A stretch of 39,294 bases of DNA from Bacteroidales bacterium (lineage in GTDB: Bacteria > Bacteroidota > Bacteroidia > Bacteroidales > M50B96): the NCBI GenBank assembly GCA_021740905.1, contig JAIOYV010000063.1, positions 1 to 39,294 on the forward strand, written 5' to 3'. Below the pieces are notes generated by a model. That model was not told the origin of the DNA. It saw only the letters and a program-made list of their open reading frames with translations, and did no database searches. Below are positions 8,281-16,661 of the stretch, piece after piece. A program made the translations under genes and the position numbers. Each line of letters opens with the position of its first letter. Position 1 is the first letter of the stretch.

Positions 8281-10515
8281 ATGGAAACATTGTTTATTGT
8301 TCTTGTTGCAGTCCTTTTTCTCTTGGCCATTTCCGATTTGATAGTAGGAGTAAGCAACGATGCTGTCAATTTCCTGAATTCCGCTATTGGTGCAAAAGCT
8401 GCCCCTTTTTGGGCCATCATGGTCGTGGCAAGTTTGGGTGTTTTAGTGGGTGCTACCTTTTCGAGCGGTATGATGGAAGTAGCCCGAAAAGGGATTTTTC
8501 ATCCACAGAACTTCTACTTTTCCGAGATCATGTTTATTTTTCTCGCGGTAATGATAACCGATGTAATCCTACTCGATTTGTTCAACACCTTTGGGATGCC
8601 AACTTCAACTACGGTTTCTATTGTTTTTGAATTACTTGGAGCGGCAGTGGCCATTGCTATTATTAAAATAAATACCGATCCCGATGCACTTGCATTAAGC
8701 GAGTATATTAATTCGGCCAAGGCTTTGGCGATTATTTCGGGTATTTTATTGTCGGTTGTGGTTTCCTTTATTTCCGGAGCTCTGGTTCAATATGTTACAC
8801 GGTTCTTTTTTACCTTTAATTTCCATAAAAATATTAAATACTATGGGGCAATTTGGGGTGCCATATCCATTTCCCTTATTACCTATTTCATATTAATAAA
8901 AGGGGCAAAGGGTGCATCGTATATGAATGAAGACTTTATTCATGAGAATACGGGAAAAATCATACTTTATAGTTTGATTGCGTGGGCTATCATATTGCAG
9001 CTCTTGCATTGGTTGACAAAAATTAATATTCTTAAAATCATTGTATTGGTTGGCACTTTCGCCCTGGCTATGGCTTTTGCCGGAAACGACCTTGTTAATT
9101 TTATTGGAGTTCCTTTGGCTGGTTTCGAATCATTTAAAATATTTATGGCCAATGCAGGTGCCGATCCCGATGGTTTTTCTATGATCGCATTGTCCGGGAA
9201 AGTTAAAACCCCTACTCTTTACCTTGTTATTGCCGGTTTGATAATGGTTATCACTTTGTGGCTTTCCAAAAAAGCGCGTTCGGTAGTAAAAACATCCCTC
9301 GACTTAAGCAGCCAGGACGAGGTAGATGAACGTTTTGGATCCTCTTTAATGGCCAGAAGCCTGGTGCGTGGCGCTATTAAAATTGGCAATGGGGTAAATA
9401 GAATTATACCTGTTTCGTTTAACCAGATAATTGAAAAACGATTCGATCAAAGGTTCTATAAGGATGATAACAAAGAGACAGAAGAAGTTTTAGCGTTTGA
9501 CCTGGTGAGGGCATCGGTAAACCTGGTGGTGGCCAGTATTCTTATCGCTTTTGCAACTTCTTTAAAATTGCCTTTGTCTACCACTTATGTAACTTTTATG
9601 GTGGCTATGGGGACTTCGTTGGCCGATCAGGCCTGGGGTCGCGAAAGTGCTGTGTATAGAATTACAGGAGTAATTGCGGTAATTGGAGGCTGGTTTTTTA
9701 CTGCCTTTATTGCCTTTTCGGCTGCTTTTCTTATGGCGCTTTTAATCAGTTGGGGAGGTATTTATTCCATTTCATTATTAGTAGCAATTGCCATAGTTAT
9801 TATTGTGCGTACGCATAGCATCCACAAAAGGAAAGCTGAAACAACTAAAATTGAAGAGCACTTAATGGATGATCTGGTTAAAAAAGATTCGATTATAACC
9901 AAATGTTCGACCAGTATTATCGACAATTTGAGCGATTTTTCTGAAGTGTACAGCGATATTATTGAGGGGCTGAGTACCGAAAACAGGAAGAAATTGACAA
10001 AGGCAAACGATAAAGTTATTGAGCTGAACGAAAAAGCCAAAAAACTCAAGGACAAGATATTTAAAACTCTGCGAAAGCTTGAGGGAGACTCAGTCGAAAC
10101 AGGTCCGTATTATGTACAAGTTCTCGATTACCTGCGCGAAATGGCACACAACCTCACCTTTATTTCAAAACCCAGTTTCGAGCATGTGAATAACAACCAC
10201 AAAAAATTATTCGATTTTCAAATTCAAAATCTATCTGAAATACAACTTGAATTATCCGATCTATTCGCTAAAATTATACAGATCATAAAAAATAAAAATT
10301 ATGATAATATAGCTGAGATAGTGGATGCACAGCAAAACATGTTGGACAAATTGGAGGCATTGCGCAAAGAACAAATAAAGCGGATCAAGACCGAAGATAA
10401 AGGCACACGCAGAAGTATGCTGTATTTTGGGATAATTTACGAAACCCAGAATTTTGTTTTGCACTCGGTAAATCTACTGAAAGCCCAGCGCGACTTCATT
10501 GTTGAAAATAAATAG
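8281..10515 (+). CDS. PiT-family phosphate transporter with C-terminal PhoU-like domain
   Basis: 744 residues in the inner membrane. The N-terminal ~510 residues are a PiT permease with about ten to twelve hydrophobic segments and both halves of the internal repeat: the first signature VGVSNDAVNF at residues 22-31 and the second AGNDLVNFIG at 267-276. Loops carry the usual PiT phrase MPTSTTVS and its second copy LPLSTTYVTFMVAMG. From about residue 517 the chain becomes soluble, helical and charged (EHLMDDLVKKDSIITKCSTS onwards to 744), consistent with a PhoU/DUF47-like helical bundle fused to the permease. Such fusions are known in Bacteroidota. PiT imports phosphate or metal-phosphate with H+ or Na+. 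The gene diverges from the PhoR/PhoB-type pair, a candidate Pho box lies upstream, and a porin gene follows. The fused domain could report transport state to the kinase, which is inference. Confidence 0.92.
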   Translation: METLFIVLVAVLFLLAISDLIVGVSNDAVNFLNSAIGAKAAPFWAIMVVASLGVLVGATFSSGMMEVARKGIFHPQNFYFSEIMFIFLAVMITDVILLDLFNTFGMPTSTTVSIVFELLGAAVAIAIIKINTDPDALALSEYINSAKALAIISGILLSVVVSFISGALVQYVTRFFFTFNFHKNIKYYGAIWGAISISLITYFILIKGAKGASYMNEDFIHENTGKIILYSLIAWAIILQLLHWLTKINILKIIVLVGTFALAMAFAGNDLVNFIGVPLAGFESFKIFMANAGADPDGFSMIALSGKVKTPTLYLVIAGLIMVITLWLSKKARSVVKTSLDLSSQDEVDERFGSSLMARSLVRGAIKIGNGVNRIIPVSFNQIIEKRFDQRFYKDDNKETEEVLAFDLVRASVNLVVASILIAFATSLKLPLSTTYVTFMVAMGTSLADQAWGRESAVYRITGVIAVIGGWFFTAFIAFSAAFLMALLISWGGIYSISLLVAIAIVIIVRTHSIHKRKAETTKIEEHLMDDLVKKDSIITKCSTSIIDNLSDFSEVYSDIIEGLSTENRKKLTKANDKVIELNEKAKKLKDKIFKTLRKLEGDSVETGPYYVQVLDYLREMAHNLTFISKPSFEHVNNNHKKLFDFQIQNLSEIQLELSDLFAKIIQIIKNKNYDNIAEIVDAQQNMLDKLEALRKEQIKRIKTEDKGTRRSMLYFGIIYETQNFVLHSVNLLKAQRDFIVENK

Positions 10516-10540
10516 GCACAAAATCAAATAAAATGAACAG

Positions 10541-10572
10541 ACCGGAAAGTAAAATACTTTCCGGTTTTTTTT
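10541..10572 (+). terminator. rho-independent terminator after PiT
   Basis: Perfect 11-bp stem ACCGGAAAGTA / TACTTTCCGGT (10541-10551, 10555-10565), 3-nt loop AAA, then eight Ts. Confidence 0.9.
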
Positions 10573-10612
10573 GTCTGGACACACGCGACTTGTGCAATCC
10601 AAAAAAGGAATA

Positions 10613-10628
10613 TTAATTTTATGTTAAT
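10613..10628 (+). promoter_or_regulatory. candidate Pho-box repeat upstream of the porin
   Basis: TTAAT at 10613-10617 and again at 10624-10628, 11 bp apart, inside the longer direct repeat TTAATTTTA-N2-TTAATTTTA. It shares TATTAA-N3-TATGTTAA with the site at 11842-11858. It ends 21 nt before a perfect -7 element and covers the place where a -33 element would be, as expected for an activator-dependent promoter. Confidence 0.5.
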
Positions 10629-10649
10629 TTTACTACTTTTCGCACTTTT

Positions 10650-10657
10650 TAAGTTTG
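10650..10657 (+). promoter_or_regulatory. -7 element of the porin gene
   Basis: TAAGTTTG is a perfect TAnnTTTG, 18 nt before the ATG at 10676. No TTG is seen at -33. Confidence 0.55.
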
Positions 10658-10675
10658 AACCAAATTTCATGATTT

Positions 10676-11701
10676 ATGAATAAAGTTGTATCGCAAATGT
10701 TGATCATGGTTTGTACAGGGTTATTATCTGTACAGGGTTTCGGCCAGACCGGTGAATTTGTGCCCACAGGAAAAGTGTACGCCAGGGTTTTCAGTAACTT
10801 TCACGAAGGGTTGATGGGTGAAGATAATAGTTCGGCATTCGAAATCACACAAGCTTATTTCGGATACAAGTACAAGATGAGCCCATATTTTTCGGCTGAT
10901 GTAAAACTGGATATTGGCGATCAGGAAGGTGGCGAGTATTCAAAACTAAAACGCTATGCCTATTTTAAACTGGCCGAACTGAAATATACAAAAGGCAAAT
11001 TTACTGCCCGGTTTGGGCTTATTGGGATGAAGCAATTTAATCTTCAGGAAAATTTCTGGGAGAAAAAATATGTAAAAAAGACCTATCTCGATTACTACAA
11101 ATTTGGGCCAAGTGCCGATATTGGCGCAGCCGTGAGCTATGATATTCTGCCAATCCTATCGGTTGAAGCTTTGATAATGAATGGCGAAGGCTACAAGCAA
11201 TTGCAATCGGACAACACTTATAAAGGGGGATTTGGCATTACTTGTATACCCATGAAGGAATTAACCCTCCGGTACTATTCCGACTATTCGTATAAATACA
11301 TTTGGCAAAATTCTTATACAAGTTTTATAGGGTATAAAAAGAAAGACCTTTTTTCCGTGGCCGCAGAATATACTTATGCCATCAATCAGGATTTAGATAA
11401 TGACCACCACTGGGGAGGAGTGTCGGTTTATGGTAGCTTCAATCTAACGAAACAATGGGAAATCTTTGCACGATACGATCAATTGCAATCGGCTAAAGTG
11501 GACGATAATAATCAAGCCTGGAATGCAGCCACCGAAGTTGGCCCCTATCCCAAAAGCGACGGTAAATATTTTGTGGGTGGCTTTCAATACATACCCATCA
11601 AAAATGTCAGGATATCCGTTAATGGTCAATATTATATCCCGGCAATCTCCACCGATGATGCAGCATTGATAGGGTTTTTAAATTGCCAGTTCGATTTGTA
11701 A
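10676..11701 (+). CDS. phosphate-selective porin O/P-like outer-membrane protein
   Basis: 341 residues. Residues 1-23 are a signal peptide ending near GFG-Q. The mature chain is built of alternating short strands with frequent Tyr, Phe and Gly, and ends in a C-terminal Leu (NCQFDL), as beta-barrel porins do. Features of the OprO/OprP group include the early FEITQAYFGYKYKMSPYFSADVKLDIG stretch (about 55-80), a Lys/Arg-rich middle (ENFWEKKYVKKTYLDYYKFGPSADIGAAV) and the strand GGFQYIPIKNVRISVNGQYY near the end. Basic residues in the pore would favour anions such as phosphate. It follows the PiT gene, but a strong terminator and its own box and promoter make it a separate unit. Its placement completes an outer-to-inner-membrane phosphate path with PiT. 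The porin class is fairly sure; phosphate selectivity rests on family and context. Confidence 0.82.
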   Translation: MNKVVSQMLIMVCTGLLSVQGFGQTGEFVPTGKVYARVFSNFHEGLMGEDNSSAFEITQAYFGYKYKMSPYFSADVKLDIGDQEGGEYSKLKRYAYFKLAELKYTKGKFTARFGLIGMKQFNLQENFWEKKYVKKTYLDYYKFGPSADIGAAVSYDILPILSVEALIMNGEGYKQLQSDNTYKGGFGITCIPMKELTLRYYSDYSYKYIWQNSYTSFIGYKKKDLFSVAAEYTYAINQDLDNDHHWGGVSVYGSFNLTKQWEIFARYDQLQSAKVDDNNQAWNAATEVGPYPKSDGKYFVGGFQYIPIKNVRISVNGQYYIPAISTDDAALIGFLNCQFDL

Positions 11702-11767
11702 AAAAAAGTTCTCAGTACATAATTGAATTTGGAAAGTGTATCAATCCATGATGGTTGATCATTCAAC

Positions 11768-11808
11768 AAAAAGTGCGGGGTTTCAAAAACTCCGCACTTT
11801 TTTGTTTT
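11768..11808 (+). terminator. rho-independent terminator after the porin
   Basis: 11-bp stem AAAAAGTGCGG (11768-11778) / CCGCACTTTTT (11792-11802), 13-nt loop, followed by a T-rich run. Confidence 0.85.
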
Positions 11809-11843
11809 TATAAGCTGTAGGATCAATGGGTTCATCATTCATA

Positions 11844-11870
11844 TTAAGCCTATGTTAAATCTATTTTACA
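11844..11870 (+). promoter_or_regulatory. candidate Pho-box triple repeat upstream of the beta-helix lipoprotein
   Basis: Three words at exact 11-bp steps: TTAAG (11844-11848), TTAAA (11855-11859) and TTACA (11866-11870). The segment TATTAA-N3-TATGTTAA is shared with the porin site. It lies 108 nt before the ATG. The nearest -7-like element is TTTCTTTG at 11933-11940 (one mismatch). Confidence 0.45.
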
Positions 11871-11978
11871 AAATATCCCCAAACTTAACACAGCCATAAT
11901 ATTCCCTTAAATTTCACTTGAACTCCCTGGTCTTTCTTTGCCGATGTAAAATTTGAGCAAAACTAAATTTAAAATAAA

Positions 11979-13376
11979 ATGAAAAAATCGTATTTGAAAA
12001 TTACAAGTGTATTATTATTTGCCTTGGCCATTGGCTTTGTTGCATGTACTAAAGATGATGACAAAAACCCTGATGGAAATGTAATTACTGATGATGGTAG
12101 CGGTACTGGAAATGCTACCTGGAAAACAGGTGATACTATCGTTCTTGATGGTTTGGTATTCGTAAATGATGGACAGGAATTGACCATCGAACCCGGTGTT
12201 GTAATTAAAGGCATGCCAGGTACCGGCGAAAATGCCAGTGCTTTGATCGTTGCCCGTGGCGGTAAAATAAATGCCATTGGTACTGCCGACCAGCCTATAA
12301 TTATGACCGCTTTTGCTGATGATTTGAATGGTTCGGTAGCTTTGACCGACCGTGGATTATGGGGTGGCCTTATTGTTCTTGGAAATGCCAGTTTGAATTC
12401 AAGCCCAGGCGAAACTGCCATCGAAGGAATCCCAACCAGCGAACCTCGTGGAATCTATGGTGGAAACGATGATACCGACAACTCAGGAACTTTGAAGTAT
12501 ATCTCCATCCGTCACGGAGGAACCGATATTGGCGAAGGAAACGAAATCAATGGTCTTACCCTGGGCGGTGTTGGTAGCGGAACTGTTATTGAATACATTG
12601 AAGTGATTGCCAACAAAGACGACGGTGTTGAATTCTTTGGTGGACAACCTAGACTCAAAAACATCCTCGTGTCGTATTGTGGTGACGATTGTTTCGACTA
12701 CGACGAAGGTTTCCGTGGATATGGCCAGTTCTGGTGTGCTATTCAGGATACCGAGGATGGCGACCGTTGTGGCGAGCATGATGGTGGTACCGATCCTGAA
12801 ACAGCACAGCCTTATGCTACCCCAACTATCATGAATGCTACTTACATTGGCCGTGGTGCAGCTGCAGGCACACGGACTATTACTTTCCGCGACAATGCAG
12901 GTGGTCATTATGCCAACTCAATTTTCCTCAATCAGGCAAAAGGTATCGATTTTGAATTATTGGCAAGCGATGCGTTTGCTCGTGTTCAGGACAGCTACCA
13001 GCAAATTGCTGATGGTAATTTAACTGTTAAGAATAATATTTTCTGGAATGTTGCAGATGGAACTGCCAATGGACTTTTTAAATTATCTGCACCAAAAGAT
13101 TCAACCTATATGGATGGCACAACTGAGGTTGAAACCTATTCCACCGGAATGGCCGCATACCTGGCTGTAAACGAAACCGATTTTTATGCCAACGACTATT
13201 TCACTGCTTGGGGCAACGAAGTAAAAGACCCAGGAGTAAGTGCCAACAATCCAATACCAACAAATGCTTCAGGAACTATGGCAACTACTCCCGACACCTG
13301 GTTCGATGATGTAACTTACAAAGGAGCGTTTGGTACCGCAAATTGGGCACAGGGTTGGACCTTAACCTTTAAATAA
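11979..13376 (+). CDS. surface-type lipoprotein with parallel beta-helix fold
   Basis: 465 residues. A signal peptide ends in lipobox FVAC with lipidated Cys23, followed by TKDDDKN, an acidic stretch like the Bacteroidota surface-export signal. The mature chain alternates short hydrophobic strands and Gly/Asn turns (LTIEPGVVIKGMPG, ALIVARGGKINAIGTADQPIIMTA, GLWGGLIVLGNASLN, IEYIEVIANKDDGVEFFGG), the signature of a right-handed parallel beta-helix. An acidic, Cys-containing patch, YCGDDCFDYDEGFRGYGQFWC followed by DRCGEHDGGTDPE (about residues 230-270), is the most distinctive part. It could bind metal or ligand. Relatives are often labelled 'multidrug transporter' in automated annotation, with no support from this sequence. 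It directly precedes a TonB-dependent receptor, suggesting a receptor-associated surface lipoprotein that is not SusD-like. A candidate Pho box lies upstream. Confidence 0.8.
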   Translation: MKKSYLKITSVLLFALAIGFVACTKDDDKNPDGNVITDDGSGTGNATWKTGDTIVLDGLVFVNDGQELTIEPGVVIKGMPGTGENASALIVARGGKINAIGTADQPIIMTAFADDLNGSVALTDRGLWGGLIVLGNASLNSSPGETAIEGIPTSEPRGIYGGNDDTDNSGTLKYISIRHGGTDIGEGNEINGLTLGGVGSGTVIEYIEVIANKDDGVEFFGGQPRLKNILVSYCGDDCFDYDEGFRGYGQFWCAIQDTEDGDRCGEHDGGTDPETAQPYATPTIMNATYIGRGAAAGTRTITFRDNAGGHYANSIFLNQAKGIDFELLASDAFARVQDSYQQIADGNLTVKNNIFWNVADGTANGLFKLSAPKDSTYMDGTTEVETYSTGMAAYLAVNETDFYANDYFTAWGNEVKDPGVSANNPIPTNASGTMATTPDTWFDDVTYKGAFGTANWAQGWTLTFK

Positions 13377-13401
13377 TCATTATAATATATCCAAATTTAA
13401 A

Positions 13402-13439
13402 GCTGGTAGTACTGAAAAAGGAGTACTACCGGCTTCTTT
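13402..13439 (+). terminator. hairpin terminator after the lipoprotein gene
   Basis: 12-bp stem GCTGGTAGTACT / AGTACTACCGGC (one G-T pair), 8-nt loop, followed by TTCTTTA. The T-run is weak, so partial read-through into the receptor gene is possible. Confidence 0.7.
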
Positions 13440-13447
13440 AGTTAAAA

Positions 13448-13600
13448 GAGTTCAAAGTTCTGAGTTCAAAGTTCTGAGTTCAAAGTTAAAGAAGTTAAAA
13501 GCGTTCCAAGTTAATATGATCATAGTTTTTGTTCATTCGAATTTTTGCTCAAAACTTTCATCCTACGAAGCTATTGTTTAGAAGGATAACTCAGAACTTT
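13448..13600. repeat. 14-bp tandem repeat with distal inverted partner
   Basis: GAGTTCAAAGTTCT is repeated head to tail at 13448-13461 and 13462-13475, with a third copy differing at two bases at 13476-13489. Thirteen bases of it (AAAGTTCTGAGTT, 13454-13466) reappear inverted as AACTCAGAACTTT at 13588-13600. The element separates the lipoprotein and receptor genes. Confidence 0.75.
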
Positions 13601-13652
13601 TCAACTCTCCAACTCATTTAAAAAATACAGGCAAAATTAAATTAGTTCAAAA

Positions 13653-16451
13653 ATGAAAAAGATATTCATCCTTATCCATGCTATCCTCTTTAGTTCCCTT
13701 TTGTTTGCGGGCGAAGGGATTATCCGGGGAAAGGTAATTGACAAAGCCACCGGCGAAGAACTCATTGGGGCTACCATTTATCTCGAAGGTACCACAATTG
13801 GCACCACGACCGATTTTGATGGGAACTTCTCTTTACCAGCACCTGAGGGAAAACACACTATTATATGTTCCTTCATTTCCTACGAGACCATTAAAATCAC
13901 CGATATTGAAGTCAAACCCGACGAGGTTAGTGTATTAAATTTCCAGATGGGAACTGCTTCTCTCGGACTTGAAGAAGTGACAGTTCAGGCAAAGGAAATT
14001 CGCCGGACGGAAAATGCACTGCTTGTGATGCAGAAAAAATCGGCTACCGTGGTCGATGGGATTTCTGCCCAGCAAATGTCGCGAATGGGCGATAGTGATG
14101 CGGCCTCGTCCCTGAAAAGGGTAACTGGGGTTTCTGTTGAAGGGGGAAAATATGTATACGTGCGTGGCTTGAGCGACCGCTATTCGAAAACCCTTTTGAA
14201 CGGTGCTCAAATCCCCGGTCTCGACCCCAATAAAAATACGGTGCAAATGGACTTGTTCCCAAGCAACCTGATTGAAAATATGGTGGTTTATAAAACCTTT
14301 TCGCCCGATTTACCGGGCGATTTTACTGGTGGGTTGGTCAACATCGTAACAAAAGATTTTCCGGAGAGATATACTTTTCAGTTTTCCACATCTGTGGGTT
14401 TTAATCCACAGGCCAATCTGAACAAGGATTTCCTGACTTACAAAGGAGGAAAACTTGATTGGTTGGGTGTGGATGACGGTACCAGGGATATTCCGGTGAA
14501 TGTTGAAGACATTCCTTATTATCCATCGCAAAAAGATAAGCTGGACGACTTAACACGTTCATTCAACAAAACCATGGAGCCGGAAACAAAAGCTTCTTTT
14601 CTCGATCACTCCCACTCCATTTCGGTTGGTAACCAGTTCGATTTCAGAGGGAAGCCCCTTGGATTTGTTGCAGGATTAACATACTCCAGAGGGTTTAATT
14701 ATTACGACGATGGCCAAAAAAACCGGGAGATGCTCAATAGCGAAAATGCTACTAGCCTCAACAACCAGCAAAGGTTCTCGGACAAATTGGGCGAGGAAGA
14801 AGTCCTGCTGGGTGCAATGGTAAATACCAGTTATAAGCTATCCAACAACAACAAAATTGGCTTGACCCTTGTCCGCAACCAAAGTGGGGCATCGCGGGCA
14901 CGCACCCTTTACGGCACACGTAATTCCGATGAAATTGGGATGTATTTCGAGACCCGGACACTGCAATATATTCAACGTGCTTTTTCATCTGCTCAATTGC
15001 GGGGCGAACATCATTTTCCATCGTTCCATGATTTGGAAATTCAATGGCTGAGTTCATTTACTTTATCTCAACAGGACGAACCCGATTTGCGCTTCTTCTC
15101 CAATTCATACTATCCTTCAAACGAAGGGGCTGCGCAATACCAGATCGAACAGTCGAAGTACGACCTGCCAACCCGATATTATCGAGATATGCTGGAAACA
15201 AACCTGGACAACAAGGTCGATTTCACCCTTCCTTTTGATGCTTTTGGGGCACCTTCGAAATTTAAGTTTGGGGCAAATTATGTATATAAGTACCGTCAGT
15301 TTAACGATAAACGGATAGTTTATTGGTTTCAGTTTGCAGGGTCGACCTACGATGGCAGTGTGTCAGACTTTTTATCCGATGAAAATATCGGACAAAGTGC
15401 CGATGCCTACATTAATGATGAACGGTACGGGATTTACATTCAGGATGGCACCGATGATAAAAACAGCTATACCGCCAATCAATCGGTGCTGGGTAGCTAT
15501 GCGATGATAGACATGCCCGTTTTTGAAAAGCTACGGGTGATAACCGGGCTTCGATTCGAAGCCACGAATATGCTTGTTGAAAGTAAGGATACCCGCAAAG
15601 CGAAGGGGGAACTTAATAACCAAGACCTCTTACCAGCCATAAACCTGACCTATTCGCTGACCGACAAAATGAATGTACGGGCAGCTTATACTAAAACCCT
15701 GGCCCGACCTTCGTTCAGGGAGAAGTCACCCTTTGCTTCCTTCGATTTTGCCGGTGGCGAAACATGGGTGGGTAATCCTGAACTCGACCGGACCCTGATT
15801 GACAACTATGATTTACGTTGGGAATACTTTATGCAGCCCGGCGAAATCCTGTCCATTAGTGCTTTTTATAAATCCTTCTTTCAGCCCATCGAGGTGGTGG
15901 ACAACCCCATTGCTGTAAACCCCGAAATCACCTGGCGAAATGTGGATAAGGCCTCAGTTAAAGGTTTTGAGGCCGAAGTCCGTAAAGACCTTGATTTTAT
16001 TCCCTACCTCGAAAATTTCAGGATAGGGGCCAACTATACCTGGGTAAAGTCGGAAGTTAGCATCGACCCGCAGGAATTGGCCTCGATGGGCACAGGAGCC
16101 GATGATACCCGTGTAATGATGGGTCAGGCACCATACATATTCAATGGCTATCTGGGCTATTCCAACGACAGCATTGGCCTGAGTGCCAACCTGGGCTACA
16201 ACCTCACAGGCGAAAAACTGGCCGTGGTAGTAAAAGGCGTAACACCCGATATTTTCGAGCAGCCCTTTGCTAGCCTCGATTTCACGCTAAGTAAAAAATT
16301 CGGGAAGTATATTTCGGTGAAGTTTGCCGCCAAAAACCTGATGAATGAAAGCCGTGATGAGTTGTACATTTACGGGGGAAAATCATACACCTATAAAAGC
16401 TACAGCACAGGACGGAAGTTCTCGTTAGGCTTCTCCTACCTTATTAAATAA
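13653..16451 (+). CDS. TonB-dependent receptor with N-terminal carboxypeptidase-regulatory-like domain
   Basis: 932 residues in the outer membrane. A signal peptide (1-19) is followed by a CarboxypepD_reg-like beta-sandwich (about 23-105: GKVIDKATGEELIGATIYLEGT, then TTDFDGNFSL). A short linker (LEEVTVQAKEIRR) leads to the plug domain (about 130-240: SSLKRVTGVSV, YVYVRGLSDRYSKTLLNGAQIPG, GLVNIVTKDFPE). The remainder is a 22-strand-type barrel rich in aromatic girdles, with the usual YTKTLARPSFRE segment and a terminal GRKFSLGFSYLIK strand. Such receptors move scarce substrates with energy from TonB-ExbBD, which are not in this window. No SusD gene is adjacent, so this is not a classical SusCD glycan system. 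Neighbours are a beta-helix lipoprotein before it and a free-standing copy of its N-terminal domain after it. The substrate is unknown; phosphorus compounds are suggested only by context. Confidence 0.93.
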   Translation: MKKIFILIHAILFSSLLFAGEGIIRGKVIDKATGEELIGATIYLEGTTIGTTTDFDGNFSLPAPEGKHTIICSFISYETIKITDIEVKPDEVSVLNFQMGTASLGLEEVTVQAKEIRRTENALLVMQKKSATVVDGISAQQMSRMGDSDAASSLKRVTGVSVEGGKYVYVRGLSDRYSKTLLNGAQIPGLDPNKNTVQMDLFPSNLIENMVVYKTFSPDLPGDFTGGLVNIVTKDFPERYTFQFSTSVGFNPQANLNKDFLTYKGGKLDWLGVDDGTRDIPVNVEDIPYYPSQKDKLDDLTRSFNKTMEPETKASFLDHSHSISVGNQFDFRGKPLGFVAGLTYSRGFNYYDDGQKNREMLNSENATSLNNQQRFSDKLGEEEVLLGAMVNTSYKLSNNNKIGLTLVRNQSGASRARTLYGTRNSDEIGMYFETRTLQYIQRAFSSAQLRGEHHFPSFHDLEIQWLSSFTLSQQDEPDLRFFSNSYYPSNEGAAQYQIEQSKYDLPTRYYRDMLETNLDNKVDFTLPFDAFGAPSKFKFGANYVYKYRQFNDKRIVYWFQFAGSTYDGSVSDFLSDENIGQSADAYINDERYGIYIQDGTDDKNSYTANQSVLGSYAMIDMPVFEKLRVITGLRFEATNMLVESKDTRKAKGELNNQDLLPAINLTYSLTDKMNVRAAYTKTLARPSFREKSPFASFDFAGGETWVGNPELDRTLIDNYDLRWEYFMQPGEILSISAFYKSFFQPIEVVDNPIAVNPEITWRNVDKASVKGFEAEVRKDLDFIPYLENFRIGANYTWVKSEVSIDPQELASMGTGADDTRVMMGQAPYIFNGYLGYSNDSIGLSANLGYNLTGEKLAVVVKGVTPDIFEQPFASLDFTLSKKFGKYISVKFAAKNLMNESRDELYIYGGKSYTYKSYSTGRKFSLGFSYLIK

Positions 16452-16605
16452 CAAGATTCAAGCTCCAATATCCAAATTTCAAATGACAAATAAATTTCAA
16501 AATCCAAAGTACAAAATAGCAAACAGGAACGACCAAAATTTTTCGAGTTTTATATTTGTTTCATTGTTTTTTATTTGGGGCTTGGAGCTTGAGATTTGAA
16601 ATTTG
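16452..16605. repeat. interspersed CAAGCTCCAA / CAAATTTCAAAT repeat
   Basis: CAAGCTCCAA (16459-16468) and CAAATTTCAAAT (16473-16484) both recur inverted downstream, as TTGGAGCTTG (16582-16591) and ATTTGAAATTTG (16594-16605). The inverted copies are in the same left-to-right order, so they do not make one simple hairpin. The DNA between is made of similar short words built on CAAA and CCAA. No coding potential. Confidence 0.65.
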
Positions 16606-16661
16606 ATAAAATAATGATTCGTTTGAACTAAAATTCAATGCCTGTATTTTAGTCAACACCT

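Noticed and set aside
8274-8630. Second frame overlapping the start of the PiT gene
   Set aside because: It is a shadow of the PiT reading frame, with Cys/Phe/Arg-rich composition and no membrane or domain pattern.
11979-13376. 'Multidrug transporter' label for the beta-helix lipoprotein
   Set aside because: There is a single lipoprotein signal and no transmembrane helices; the chain is a beta-helix type exported protein.
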